A stretch of 32,885 nt of DNA from Tieghemiomyces parasiticus. Taxonomy: Eukaryota; Kickxellomycota; Dimargaritomycetes; Dimargaritales; Dimargaritaceae. Location: NCBI GenBank assembly GCA_027575765.1, contig JANBPT010000512.1:1-32885 (forward strand), read 5' to 3'. Of the stretch, positions 9,957 through 22,879 are shown one piece after another. Each line of letters starts with the position of its first letter. The stretch's first letter is position 1. The notes beneath the pieces were generated by a model, which was not told the DNA's origin, ran no database searches, and saw nothing but the letters and a program-made list of their open reading frames with translations. Position numbers and translations under genes: made by a program.

Positions 9957-12900
9957 TCAGCGTGACGAGCCCAGATTACCGAGGTTACTCTTCATCTGGG
10001 CCAGGCGGGCACGCAGGTCCTCGACGGTCGAACCCTGGACGGTGGACATGGGCCGGAGCTGCGGGGCCAAGCTGCTCGAGGTGGCGCTGGCGGTGGCAAA
10101 CCCGGACACGGACGAGCTGTCAGGAACCGCAGGATAAGTCGATGGACCACCACTGTTACCGTTGATATGGTGCGTAGCGCTGTAATCGCTAGCCATAACC
10201 GGCGAGGCGGTGTAGTGTGGCGTCGGCAATTGCGTGCTGTGCCGATACGTCAGCGGCGAGGCGGTGCCGTGGGACGGTGTAAGTAGCGTCTGGGGTTCCG
10301 AAGTATAGCGGGGAAATGGGGCCACCTCGCGCGGAGTGCCGGGGTCGTGGGCATCCTCAGCCGACGCCGTGGGGGCCGTCGCCGTGTGGGGTCGGTGGTA
10401 CCCCAACCGCTCCTGCAGCTGGCGCATGGTCCGGCGGTGGGCTTCGGGCGACTGAGCTTCCGCCTGGTTGGGCACTCCGTACATGGACAGGGGGCGCGGG
10501 CGGGCGAACGGCGACGCCGGAGCGTCCATTGCCCCGGCGGTTGTGGTCAGGCCACCACCGCCACTAAGTTCGGCAGACCGTTGCTGGAGCCGCGACCGCA
10601 GCTGGCCAAGAGTATCGCTGACTGAGGCTAGATTGGTGGGCGGGACGGGGGCGCTGAGGTCGAGGGGCCGGGGACGCGTGAGAGGCGACCGATCCAGGTC
10701 GCGCGCCACCAGAGTGGCCGTTGACGACGCTGGGGAGGTCGACCCGTCCTCGACGGGGAGGAGGGTTACGGCCTCGATGGTCTGCAGGTACCTGTACAAG
10801 GGAGAGTGGGCCACGTCCGGAATGAGTCCCAGCACATCGTTGAGTGGGGTCCCCGCGAGTTGGACCAGATCGTAGAGCACCGACTTGACCGACCGGTAGG
10901 GCATGTTGCCAAACTTGATGCCGTCGGCCTGACGCCGGGTCCAAAGTTCCTCGGGCCAGCGGACAAAGAAGTCGTTGACCGACGCCAAGAACTCGTCGAC
11001 GCGGATCAGGTCCCGGTGCATGTCGTCGCTGACCTTCTTGGACAGCTTCCAGATACACTTCATCGCTAAATTGGCGTACATTCCCTTCGTTTCGGACTGT
11101 GGGTCAGACTCGGGCGGGAGGTGTTCGCAAGCCTCGCCGAGGGTGGTGAACAGGGCGGCATAAACACGGTTCCGATTTCCGTTCTCTAAGATGCGGGTCG
11201 CCAGGACGTTGAGGGCCCGTAGCAGAGGACTGTTCTCCTCGGACGCCTCGAGACGCGGGTCCCGGAGGCACCGCAGTGTCTCCTGGAGCGCGCCCTGTAG
11301 GGGGGCCGTGGAGACCGCCCGGGCCAGTTCGGGGACCTGGAACTGTAATATGCAGCACTGGACGACGCGGTGACATAGTTTACGCTGCTGTACCGTGTAG
11401 TTTCCACCCGCGTCCACTGCCGGCAAGGCCAGCTGTCCCGGAGCCTGGGCAGAGAGGGCGAAGGCTAGGCGCAGCTGTAGGGTGAGGGCATGGATAAATG
11501 AATCAATCTGGGGGACTAGTTGGCGGATGCCTGCCTCCGAGTGCCGCAACTTATCCAGGTACCGCATCGCCTCTTGGCTCTCGGCCGAGTCGGTGCTAGT
11601 AATCTGGGCCAGGATCACGTCCAGCATGTAGGCCTGGTGGGGCTCATCATTGGCACCACGGGAGGCGACGGGTGCGGGACGGGCCGAACTACCGCCGCCG
11701 CTGCTCATCATCAGGCTCTGCGGCCGGGAACGGCGGTTGGCGGCTGAGGCGGCGCCCACGGTCGGCAGGTTGAGCCGATCAAAGTCGAGGCTAAACTCCT
11801 TGGTACGCCGCGGTCCGGGGTGATCCGCGTCGCCGCCAAACGAGGGTAGGGTGGCCGAGGCAGGGGCCGGAGCGATGGTGGCCGGGTCAGTATGTTCGGG
11901 CGGTAACGCCATCATGGATACCGGTCGGGCCCGGGACGGTGGGAGACCTAATCGGGACGCCGGCCGATCGGCGCCGCTAGCGCTGGGCACGGGTAGACCG
12001 GACCGCGGGGGTAACAGCCGGGAGCCTGATCGATCCGGACCGGCCAGACGGCGGGGAATCGTGGAGCCCGCGGGAGCGGGGGACGCCACGGCGTGGGCTG
12101 GGGGCTGGGTCCGTTTGAGTCGTTCCTCCAACATGCTACGGTCCTTCTCGTTGAGCCGGCCCACCAGTCCGTAGATAGCATCGCCGGTCTGCTGGTACAC
12201 CTGCACCAGGACGTTGAGCGCAGCGGTGCGGGCGTGGGCGTCTCGTTCGCTAATGTAGGAGGCGATCAGCGGGACGAACCGCGGGGGCGAGGTGCACACG
12301 GCCAGTCCGTTGCGCTGAATGAGCGCGGCGAGTTCCTCCAAGACTTCCGCACGGATCTTGGCATTCTTGGACCTCAGGCCGTAGTCTACCAGCGCCTGGA
12401 ACATGAGGCTGACGGGACGTAGGCGGCCCAACCGACGGAAGAGCGCGGTAACCCGGGCACGGATGGCTTCCTTGGGGTCGCCAAATTTGCCAATAAAATA
12501 TGGCAGAAAGACGGCTGCCTCGTAGTCCGACAGCTGGTACCGCTGGTCGTCGAGGAAGGCCACCAGGTGCTCCAGAAAATCCAGACACCGCATCCATGTC
12601 GTGGTCAGTGTGTCCTGGAACCGAACCGTAAGGTATTTGAGGATGAGGTCCAGGTGACAAACGTAGCGCGCCGTCCAGTCCTCCTCGGATAGGCGGTACA
12701 AGGCGGCGAACCGCGGAGCGTCAGTCAGACCCTCGTCGAGGGCACCCAGGGCCTGGAAGTAGTCGCGGTCCTTGTGGTGATCGGTACTAAAGAGCTGCTG
12801 CAGCAGGCGGGGGTTAAAGTGAGGCTCCATCTGGCTAATCAGCTGGGTGGTCTGGTCGGGGGCCCACTTGGTCAAACCGGCTTCCTTGCGCCGGCGGAGT

Positions 12901-15900
12901 TCTTTGCTGCGCGGATCGGCGGTGAGAATGAGGGGGACCTCATCCGGGTGCAGGGCCGCAGCGGCGGTGGGTAGGGATGCCGTGGTTGGGGACGGAGTGG
13001 CCCGACCGGAACTGGCCCCGCCCGGCATGTTACCCAAGGGGACGCGCGGAGCAACCCCTCCAAGTTTACGGCGGAGGGACAGGCGCGGGTTCAAAGGTTT
13101 GGCGGCCGCAGCACCGGGACCCGACGAGCCCAGGGTGGACACGGCGCGGCGCAAACCACCGGACTCCGCGGCAGATGAAGGTGCCGCCGACGGCGGCGGG
13201 CCGCCTTCGCGACGCGAGAAGAGTTGCGCCTTGGTCAGCTTGGTAGGGGACGATCCAGAGGCGGACGCCCGTTTCGCGGGGACGACGGAGTTGGCGGAGG
13301 GTGCCGAAGTGGCTGGGGCTGGTACACCCCCTGAGGCACCCTGGTAAGGTTCGATGGCAGCGAGTAGAGGGGCCCGGGAGTTACCCTTAGCGGCCATGAC
13401 GCGCTCCCTCACGGCGGCGTAGCCAACGCTCTGGACGACGTACTTAATGGCGGCCTGGGCGACCTTGCGCACCTCGACGTTGCGGTCCTCGAGACAGTCC
13501 AGGTTGCCGCCTACCAGTGGGGTGAGATCCGGGCGGGCGGCGGGTGGGAGCGCTTCGAGGGCGGCGCAGCGGCCGACCAGCCAATCCAACAGATCCTTAC
13601 GTAGGGTAGGAGATTCGCCGGCTAGGGCGATACCGCTGGCCGGGAGAATGGGATCGAGGGACCCGCACGCGTCGGCAATGGCGGTGAGGGCCGCTAACCC
13701 GGCGGTCCGTACCTGGGGCTTCTTGTCGGTCAGAACGTGCAGGAGCGGCGTTAGGATGAGCCGGCACTGCTTCTCAAAAGGCCGGCCCATGGCGGTAGCC
13801 AGCTGGCCCACAATCTCGCAGGTAAGCACCACGAGGTTCTTGTTGGAGTCGGCTAGGCGAGGTTTGAGGCCGGCCCACACGTCGCCCACCGTGGGTTGAA
13901 TGCGCTGATTGGCGGAGGCCAGGGCAGCCTGGATGGTCTCGAGGCCCTCCTTGCGCAGCTTCCAGTTGTCGTCACGCAGCTTGGCCGTCAGCTTAGCGTT
14001 AAACTGCGGGGCCAGGTCCACCCGCGGGAGCAGGTCGTCAAGCAAGTCATCCTCCCGAGCCGCCCCACCTCCACCAGCTGCCGCTGATGAGGAAGTTCCG
14101 TCCGCCCCACCGTCCGCCTGTTGGACGGCTGGTCCGCGGGTGGCCATGGGGGCCGGTTCGTCCTTGACCTTGGCGTACTCGGCTTCGACTAGTTCCAAAG
14201 TTTTGGCATTGATATCCTGCACCAGGGTGAGTACGTTGGGACCCAGCATTTGGCACAGGGTGACCATGACGCTGATGGCGGTGGACCGTGCCTGGGCGTT
14301 ACTGCTGTTCAACCCGACCGTCTTGAGGCACTCGATGAGAGCGCGTACGTTAAGACCGGCACCGACCCCAAACTCCTTGGCGGCGCTACCGATCCAGGTC
14401 ATGGTCTCAGCCAGGACCTTAGGCGCTTTCTGTTTGGCGATGGTCCCGTAGGCCTGACTCAGGACAAACCCGAGGGACAGGGACTCGGCGAACAGTTCCA
14501 GTGTCTCGGCCGCTGGCTTCTTGAGCTTGAGGTCGCCCAGTTTCTCGGCCACCAGGGGGATGGCCAGGGCGGCGGCGGGCCGGCCAAATGACGGTACGTC
14601 CTGGGCCAGGAACTGGAGGAGTTGGTAAACCTGCCCGGCCACCTGAAAGTTGACTTCCTTCACGCCTGGCTTCTTCAGCATCTGCCGCACCACCACCTCG
14701 GCGTCCACATCCTCAGCAGGTTTCGCCCGCAGGTCGGCAATCAACGCCTCCATCCCGGCCAGGCGGGTTTTCCAGTTGGACTCGTTGAGCTGGCTGAGTA
14801 CGCCGGCTGGAATGTGCTGTGGGATTAGGTCGGCCAGCGCCTCTTCGGTGTACTTGTAGCGGATGGGCTCATCGGGTTTGGCGACCGCGGGGGCCGGAGC
14901 TCGGCGGACGGCGCCCGCCGCACCGGCCGGTTTTGGCTTGGCGACCGGGGCCTTTGGGGTCGGTTTAGCTGCAGGGGTGGCGGGGGTACTGCCGGTTGCC
15001 GCGGAGGCCCCAGGTGGCTTGCGGTTCCGCAATTTGGGGGGCAGCATGGGCTTGGCGGCCGGGGCCAGCGCAGCAAGGGCATCGAGGTCGTCGCCGCGTG
15101 GGGCGGCCGGCGAGGCCGATGGGGCAGGGGCTCGCGCGCGGGTCAGCCGGGCCGGGGGCCCCGGCCGAGACGCAGCCGGCGGTGGGGGTTTTGGCCGGGC
15201 GACCTTAGCTACCACCGTGGCCTGCTCGAATGACTCCATGACCTTGGCCTCCTTGATCTTATCCAAGTCGCCTAGGAACAGTTTGAGGGTCGGTTCGCCA
15301 ACGCACTTCATGAGGTGGCCGAGCAGATCGGCGGCGGTGTCGCGCACATCGGTGTTGCCGTCGTCCAACCCCTTCAACCCCAGCTTGGTGAGGTCCGGCA
15401 GGTCCTTCTTGGGTGGGCTCACAGGAATTTTTTGAAGCGCCCGAACCATCCACCGCAATGACTCGGCCTTCACCTGCGGGTTTTTGTGGTCGGAACCCAC
15501 TACCACGTCCTCTACGATGGCTTGCAAGTCGAAATCCGTACTAGCCAAGATGGCGTCCAGGGCGCCCCGGATGGCCGTGATGACAGTGGCCTTCTTTTCT
15601 TTGCACTTTTCGATGAGGGCAGGAACTACGGTGGGTTTGTAGGGGGCGAAATCGGTACGCAGGCCACGGGCCATGCCTTCGATGCAGGTCACAGCGACGG
15701 TGGCTACGATGATGTTGGTGTCGTTCACGTGCTTGGCCAGGTGACCCACGAGTGGTTCGTAAGGTCCGACGGCCAGCCGTATCGTGTTCGTGATGGCGTG
15801 GAGACCTTCCAGCGCTTCCTTGCGCTCCTTCCATTTGGACGATTTGAGTAGAGCTTCGAAATCGGCTGGAAGCTTGGCCAGGACGTCGACCGGATCGGCA

Positions 15901-16969
15901 AGTTGGTATGGGTCCATGTCGGCGGAGGACGGATCCGCGCCATCGTCTGCGTCCTCTCTGGGTCCGGGTGCGCTGTCCGCGGCCGGTGATGCCATCGCCT
16001 CCGCCACTACCAAGGCCTGCTGGGATCGAAGTAGACGTGAGGCGGTGGCCGGGTCGGCTGGCACGGCCTCGAAGGCAGTTTTGAGGTCGGCCACCTGTAC
16101 CGGTTTAAGTTCGGCGAGGAAGGGCTCGACAGCGGCGCGGATCCAGCGATAGATCTCGACCACCAACTTCTGGGCCTCGGTACGGACGTTGCCGTCAGCG
16201 TGCCCAAACATTTTGGGCAGGGCCTTGAGCACGGGTTTTAGGCCGGTGGTCTTGGCCCCGAACTGGGTCAAAATTTCGCGCAAGGCGGTGACGGTGGCGG
16301 CCACCATCTTGGGCTGTTTGTGACCTAGACCAGGCAAGAGGGCCTCCACCACGGGCTCGGCCACGTCCAGTTCTACGTACATGAGGACGGCCTCAAGGGT
16401 TTGTGTCCGGGTTCCCGCCCGGGTTGAGGCGAGGCCCTTATCAATGAGGATAGGGAGGACGGTTTCGCGCGTCCGCGGGGCGTCGGGGGCCATGCGCAAG
16501 TAGGTCACCAGGGCGGTAATGCCGCTTTCCTGTGCGATCATGTTGGTGTCACCCGCCAATTTGGGCGCTAGCTCGCCAATATCGTAGAACCGCGCGCCGT
16601 CGGTTTGGGGGTCCCAGATATTTAGCTCCCGCTCGAGCTGTTTATAGGCTTCGAGGCGCACCTTCCATACCTGCGTGGGCGCGATATCAATGTGGATGGC
16701 AAAGGCAAGGTGGGAAAAGGATGAGGGCGGAATAGGGCAAGGAAGGAGCGGGAATGGGGTCACCGAGTGGATGCGATGGGGCAGTGCAACGCCGATCCGA
16801 TCCCAGCTGGTTTAAGTGGTGACCCATCGTTAGAGGGAGGGGCGGCGGTGGTTGGCCTTGTCGTCCTGGGATATATGCATGGGGAGTACGGATTGGCTAG
16901 CTAACTTACCTTATGCACCAGCCGAGTATCGAGGGGCAGGTTGGCGGTCTCGTCATCTGCGGTCGCCAT
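9957..16969 (-). CDS. STU2: XMAP215/ch-TOG/Stu2-family microtubule polymerase with five TOG domains
   Basis: Exon 1 (16969-16910) encodes 20 residues ending LVHK. A 239-bp intron (GTAAGT...CAG) joins in phase 0 to exon 2 (16670-9957), giving HKVWKVRLEAY, the usual start of a first TOG domain, and 2257 aa in all. TOG arrays of HEAT repeats start near residues 20 (VWKVRLEAY), 290 (KWKERKEAL), 640 (NWKTRLAGM), 905 (NWKLRKEGL) and 1275 (a TOG5-like unit with LTKWAP and LLQQLFSTD). They are linked by basic Ala/Pro/Ser-rich segments, notably about 540-640. A further helical region at about 1690-1990 resembles the C-terminal domain of ch-TOG. The rest is low complexity, closing with a short helix (VEDLRARLAQMKS) like the ch-TOG C terminus. 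The family adds tubulin at microtubule plus ends and works at spindle poles and kinetochores. Yeast Stu2 and fission yeast Alp14/Dis1 have only two TOG domains, so this is the long animal-like form. Confidence 0.95.
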
Positions 16970-17605
16970 GGTGGTAGGGTCGGGTTCAATTCAGGCAGTA
17001 TATCCGAGGCGGCTGGTCTAAGTGATGGGGCAGGTGAATTAAGAGAATCGGGAGGCGACTAGTTGGCAGTAAAGTTAATGGAGAAAGGCTGTTGTGAACA
17101 GGAAACGTATGGAATCGCACTGGAGGAGTATTGCATGGGTGTGAGGTACCTTTTTTCGGTCCCCCCCACGGCAGCGGCGGGGTCTCAACCCTGTGTTTAT
17201 CAAAACATGGCCGTCCCATTGGTAGTGCTTTATGAGGGTGGGACGCCACGTAGCGCACTTGAGAAACCGCCGTCGCCGCCACAATTGGAGGCGTAAATTT
17301 CAAGGTGAAGCCCAGTGATATGGGGTGAGAAAATTGCACTGGCTCTCTGATATATGGACAGGTCTAATATATATACCCTGTAACGAAAGAGAGCTCGACC
17401 GCCTCCGGGCCGAATGCCCACTAGTCGATTGTATTTACAGGTGGAAAGACTACCACCAGTAAAGGCCTGGTACTTACCAGAATCGCCCCCCCCTTTCTCC
17501 CGTTGACAGTGACACTAGTCCTTATTCAGGACACAACTGGGGACCGTTACCAATCCGACTATACATGGTACATTTAATAATACGTTTGGCAATAAATCAA
17601 GCATT
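16970..17605. other. Intergenic region upstream of the XMAP215-family gene
   Basis: This holds the promoter of the minus-strand microtubule gene and the 3' end of CWC24. Short AT-rich patches occur (for example ATATATATA near 17368). No coding signal or RNA gene was recognised. Confidence 0.55.
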
Positions 17606-18772
<1,167 letters not shown>

Positions 18773-19463
18773 GTTGGTAGGTGCGGATGCTGTGAATGTA
18801 TCGACTGGAGGTGATGAGTCGACTTGGAATGTAGGTAAGCAGACGTTGGAAGTATGTTACAGACTAGTAATGCGGTACAGTGCGGCTCGACGCACAAATG
18901 GAAAACGCGGTTTTCTTTTGTACAAGGAGGCAGAATTGGAGCCTCGGGTCAATCGGGGCTAAGTGACCTGAAAGAAGTGACACGCTATCTCCTGGGCATG
19001 TAGGAGAACTTGGCTATTAGTAAAGGTGGCATCCCTTACCGTCCTGCGGAGACCCCCATGGATCACGTGTACAGAGTACCGCCCAACCTGTGGTCACACA
19101 ATGGGTCCACTTAATGGGGGGGGGTATATAACCTGCCCTGGCCATTCGACCTGCGAACGCCGTGACGCTTACATAAAACAGAAGAGGCCCATTAGCAGTC
19201 CACCGTGCCAGGTTTACTTTTATGAGATGGCAGTAAACGAGGTGTTTATTGTGTGTGTATGTACATGGAGGGTTTAAAATGAAGCTAATTCTCGTGCTGT
19301 CAAAGGAATGACGTTACAGCTGAGCCCAGAGACCGAACCAGGCAGTGGTAGCGTACACAATGAGTGAAATGTAAACGAATAGAAACGGTGAAATGCAGGT
19401 TTGAACCTCGACCGGGCACGCGAGGGCATGGTGAACTCTCCAGGTGTAGTGCACCGTAAGTGC
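18773..19463. other. Intergenic region between CWC24 and small secreted precursor A
   Basis: No gene was seen. It contains a run of nine G directly followed by TATATAA (19116-19131, plus strand) with no plausible gene downstream on that strand, and the putative polyadenylation signal of the small secreted gene. Confidence 0.5.
19245..19250 (-). terminator. Candidate polyadenylation signal AATAAA for secreted precursor A
   Basis: The minus strand reads AATAAA about 215 bp past the stop codon of the small secreted gene, in an AT/CA-rich setting. Placement is plausible for a fungal 3' UTR but the motif is common. Confidence 0.35.
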
Positions 19464-19736
19464 TCATTGCTTATCGTCCTCCTTCTTGAAGTGGTCCGCA
19501 AGCTTTTCGGCACCAATGTAACCACCGATGGCACCAGTAGCCTTGGCGAGGCCGGTCTTAAATTTGCCAAGCTCCTGCTTCTCGGCAACCGAACCGGCAA
19601 GTTTGTAGCCGGCATAGGCACCGGCGACACCGGCCACGAGTCGACGCTGCAGATGCTGGTCCTGGATGGGCTGGGGGTGGGCAATGACGGTGGCTACAGC
19701 AGCAGCGGCGATGAAGGCGGTGGTGAAGAACTTCAT
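19464..19736 (-). CDS. Small secreted glycine/alanine-rich peptide precursor A with a Kex2-type site
   Basis: This is a 90-aa intronless frame. Residues 1-19 form a signal peptide (MKFF, then a hydrophobic Ala/Val core ending VIA), with likely cleavage before His20. A short pro-segment follows to Arg31-Arg32, a Kex2-type dibasic site. The remaining 58 residues are rich in Gly, Ala and Lys, with small-residue spacing like a glycine zipper (AGVAGAYAGYKLAG and GAIGGYIGAEKLAD), and the tail is charged (HFKKEDDKQ). These two segments resemble each other, suggesting two units. The second unit and tail resemble the product at 27443-27706. The start is in a TACCATGAAG context with a TATAAATA box about 130 bp upstream. 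I recognise no named family. A secreted membrane-active, signalling or structural peptide is possible, but function is unknown. Confidence 0.75.
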   Translation of the reverse strand: MKFFTTAFIAAAAVATVIAHPQPIQDQHLQRRLVAGVAGAYAGYKLAGSVAEKQELGKFKTGLAKATGAIGGYIGAEKLADHFKKEDDKQ

Positions 19737-19864
19737 GGTAGTTTAGGGTGGAAAGTGGGGGAGGTTAGGCAACGAGGGTGGATAATCTGGCTTGTTCCGG
19801 AGATGGACGGTTGAATACTGCAGTTGGTGATGATGATGGCTATGAAGAAGGTCAAGGGTGAGGG

Positions 19865-19872
19865 TATTTATA
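19865..19872 (-). promoter_or_regulatory. TATA box of secreted precursor A
   Basis: The minus strand reads TATAAATA, about 130 bp before the ATG at 19736. Sequence and spacing suit a strong TATA-type promoter. Confidence 0.6.
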
Positions 19873-21915
19873 GACGAATGATGAGGGCCGTCCCTGCGGT
19901 GTCTTGGGCGAGGCGAAGACGGAGGCGGCCATGTACCATAGGGTGCGAAACAAAGGAAAGAGGTTATCAAAGACGCACCCATCTGCTACTTTCGAGTGGA
20001 AAAGCGATGGTGGCCGATATTAGGCTCCCATGAGGACCGCGCACTCGACGGTGGGCCGTTTTTGCATCGGTTGCGGAATACAAGAAGGCCAGGGATCATG
20101 GTATGGTTAAGAATAGCCAGTTGCTCGACCGCGCTGCCGGCTTCGACAGCCATGCACCGTGTATATCATGCTAAACCACCGCGGTGGATGGGGCTGTGCG
20201 CTCGTCTTGACGGCCGACCAACTGGCGGATAGCGGGCGGGACGGTGGCTACAGTATCACCATGGGGTGGTACAATGGGACTTCGCAGAATATGGAAGGCC
20301 ACAGGAAAGGAATAAAAGACAAGGGAGGAACTGCGCCGTCCTGGTGCTTTCTCATCCTTTGTTTCCTTCGCTTACCGAGGGGCCCCATCACTGGTCAAGG
20401 GCACACAAGTATGGGATGGAGTGTCTCTACCATCCGGCCCGCCCTCTTCAGCCCTCCCCTACCATTTTGTTTGAGGGCTGTAAGGCTTGGTTAGTGTAAT
20501 AATCTCTGTGTTGTCCACAATGGCGGGACATCCCTTTATGCTCCTACCACTTCGTATTGGAGCGCGCGAGTCGTGCTCATCAACGGCGCTGTGGGCGACA
20601 AAGGGGCCCATAATTCATGGCCCACTTTGTTCGGCCAACGAGGGCTTGGCCAACCGACAGATCCCACACCAATATTTTGGAAGCGGCACTCTACTCTGCA
20701 ACTTATGAGGCTGTGGCCACGACGCTTACGGGGGTGTGGTCCGAGGTTTACTTCGTAACAGCTACCAAGTGGGCCCTCATACCGAGGCACCCCCTCCAAA
20801 TCGGAGGTTGGCGCCATGGGCTACTTGATAGTGGTTTCAACGCTACGCGCAGACCATATTGCCGGTCTACATAGGCTGTGGGATGTCGTATCTAGGGTTG
20901 TCATCCAAACCTCGCCTGGTATGGGCACCCTATCGAGCGGGGGGTATGTGCTCCAGAGGTGCGCCACTTGACGAGGGGCAGTGGTGTCCTATCCAAGCGG
21001 CGGATTAACCGTTGCAGCTCCAGTCGTCAATTGATTGCCGCTATCGGAATAGCCTGGCAGTCTCCTCTACGTTGGAGGGCAATGTGACCACCAGCTCGCC
21101 AAGAAGATGTGGTTTTTGTCAACACGGCATGGACGGTGCACCCCGAGCAGCGAGGAAAGAGCCAGCTATGGTACCAACTACTTAAGGGGTATCAGGAGAT
21201 GGATGCCCTCATTCAATCCGCACTGGTGGAGCAACGTGCGTGGCGTGGAGGGGGGCTTACATAAGCTAGGGGATTCCGGCGGGTTTCTCCGAAGGTGCTG
21301 CGGCATGGAGTAGCGTATCGTACCTTGGCTGGTGTCCCGTGGGATGGGTAGGACAAGCTCCGCCAGTCACGGTTGCCGTACCCCATGGCTAGGCGGGTAC
21401 CGGGGTCGAGTTGGCGGAAGGGGCCCGCAGCCCACTGTGCCTTTCGGCTTTTAGGCAGATGCCCAGCCCGGTACGTCACGGCCCGCTGCCGAAGGGTGGG
21501 TAGGCCCTGGTCGCATGGCCGCCCAGGCCGCAGCAGGGCGACGGGGGAGGAGTCGCTGCCTGTGGCTGGTTGGCAACCAACCATTGCCCCTCCTCCCAGA
21601 CTGATTCACGTCTGGGCCGAACATTCACCCTTGCGCGAACGGGGACCATCCTGGCACTGTGGAAAAAGGAGCGCCGCTGTTCATCCGCCTCCCAAAAGCG
21701 GGCAGTGGCCTCGTAAAATCAAAACAACGGGCCTCTCCACAAACCAAAACAACCAGCGCTTCTGTCCGGACCGACTCGATTCCGCGACGATCCCTCACAC
21801 GGGCTCCCACCGAGCCAAGGGGAGCGCTTGTCCCTCTGGCGCTCGGGCGGTTGAGGGACAGGAGGTGTAACGGATGCAGGAGGCGGGTGAGCTAGGCCAA
21901 GGGGGTGTGAGAAGG

Positions 21916-22410
21916 ACGCGCGAGGGGCGGGTTTAGGTGCGACCGACGCGTTAATGCGAAACCACATCCACACCTCCCCCTTTGGCGGCTTACTCATCCA
22001 CGGGATCCCCCCTTCTCCATTGTTGACGTTTTCCGCCCACCCTCGCCATCGCTTGTTGATGATAGGACCAGGCGGTGTTTACTCTACGTTCGTCAGCCCT
22101 GCTTGGACGCGTCGCGTCACGGCAAATCCCTCCTCCCGTGCACATCGGCCGGCCGGCCTATCCCCCGCCTTGCTATGCGGCTGGCGGGGCGCGGTTTCGT
22201 TCCAGCCGATGGGTGAAACCGCGTTGCACCGTCGGACCAAATATTCCTCCCACCACCGCCCGCCGGTGCTTGCGTGTCAGTCAGGCGAGCCGCTAGCTGC
22301 GCTGCTTTGTTGACAAGACGGTGGCCAGTCGTACAGGGGAGTCTGACGCGCTCGACAGACCACGTTGGTATAAAGTCCCTACCCATTCCCCGTCTAGGGA
22401 CAGAACGCGC
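21916..22410. promoter_or_regulatory. Cluster of MCB-like ACGCG elements upstream of RNR2
   Basis: ACGCGT occurs at 21946-21951 and 22107-22112, and ACGCGC at 21916-21921, 22346-22351 and 22405-22410. The reverse-strand ACGCGA lies at 22112-22117. ACGCGT is the MluI cell-cycle box bound by MBF, which drives G1/S expression of ribonucleotide reductase genes in yeasts. The cluster lies 470-965 bp upstream of the ATG, farther than usual, so the role is inferred. Confidence 0.45.
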
Positions 22411-22879
22411 GCCACCTCTCACAGCTACCTCATCACCCCCTCGCAAACACACTTGTCTCCAACACAATCCTCCCTGCCACCCGGAAATCGTGTGTAGCGC
22501 TTTTAAGCCCAGTTAGGAGTCAGACAGCTATCCACCTGCCCTCCACAGATTTGGTCCTCCCCCCGCTTCCTAAACGTTCCAACCCAACCCCAGCCCCCAT
22601 CACCACCAGTAACTTGCCCACGGTAGCCCGCGATCGGCCAATTCGTCCCCCCGTCCCGCCCATAAATTTTTTTTAACGTTCTTGAAAAAGGAGCGTTATT
22701 CTTCCGCCGCAGCAGTCTAGTTTCTTCCGCTCCCTCCCTCTTAAACCCTGCTTGCGCCTGTTGGCAACTTCCCTGTCGTCGTTCTTACCCTGCCAGTGAC
22801 TTGCGCCCATTCCTGTTGCGACGCACCTCTCCTCCCGTCCTCCTCCTAGTTGCCGGATCTCTCTCTTTCTATTCCCGCC

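Larger units (their letters stand above)
19737..22879. other. 3.1 kb divergent intergenic region
   Basis: This separates the divergently transcribed small secreted gene (-) and the ribonucleotide reductase gene (+). Open frames up to 165 codons occur on both strands, but none shows a domain, secretion signal or consistent codon bias. The right-hand third carries the MCB-like cluster and ends in a pyrimidine-rich leader (about 22690-22879) like those in front of the other plus-strand genes. No transposase, tRNA or rRNA was recognised. Confidence 0.5.

Noticed and set aside
19394..19416. AGGTTTGAACCT, a palindrome resembling a tRNA T-loop.
   Set aside because: The bases around it do not pair as a T stem and no cloverleaf can be drawn.
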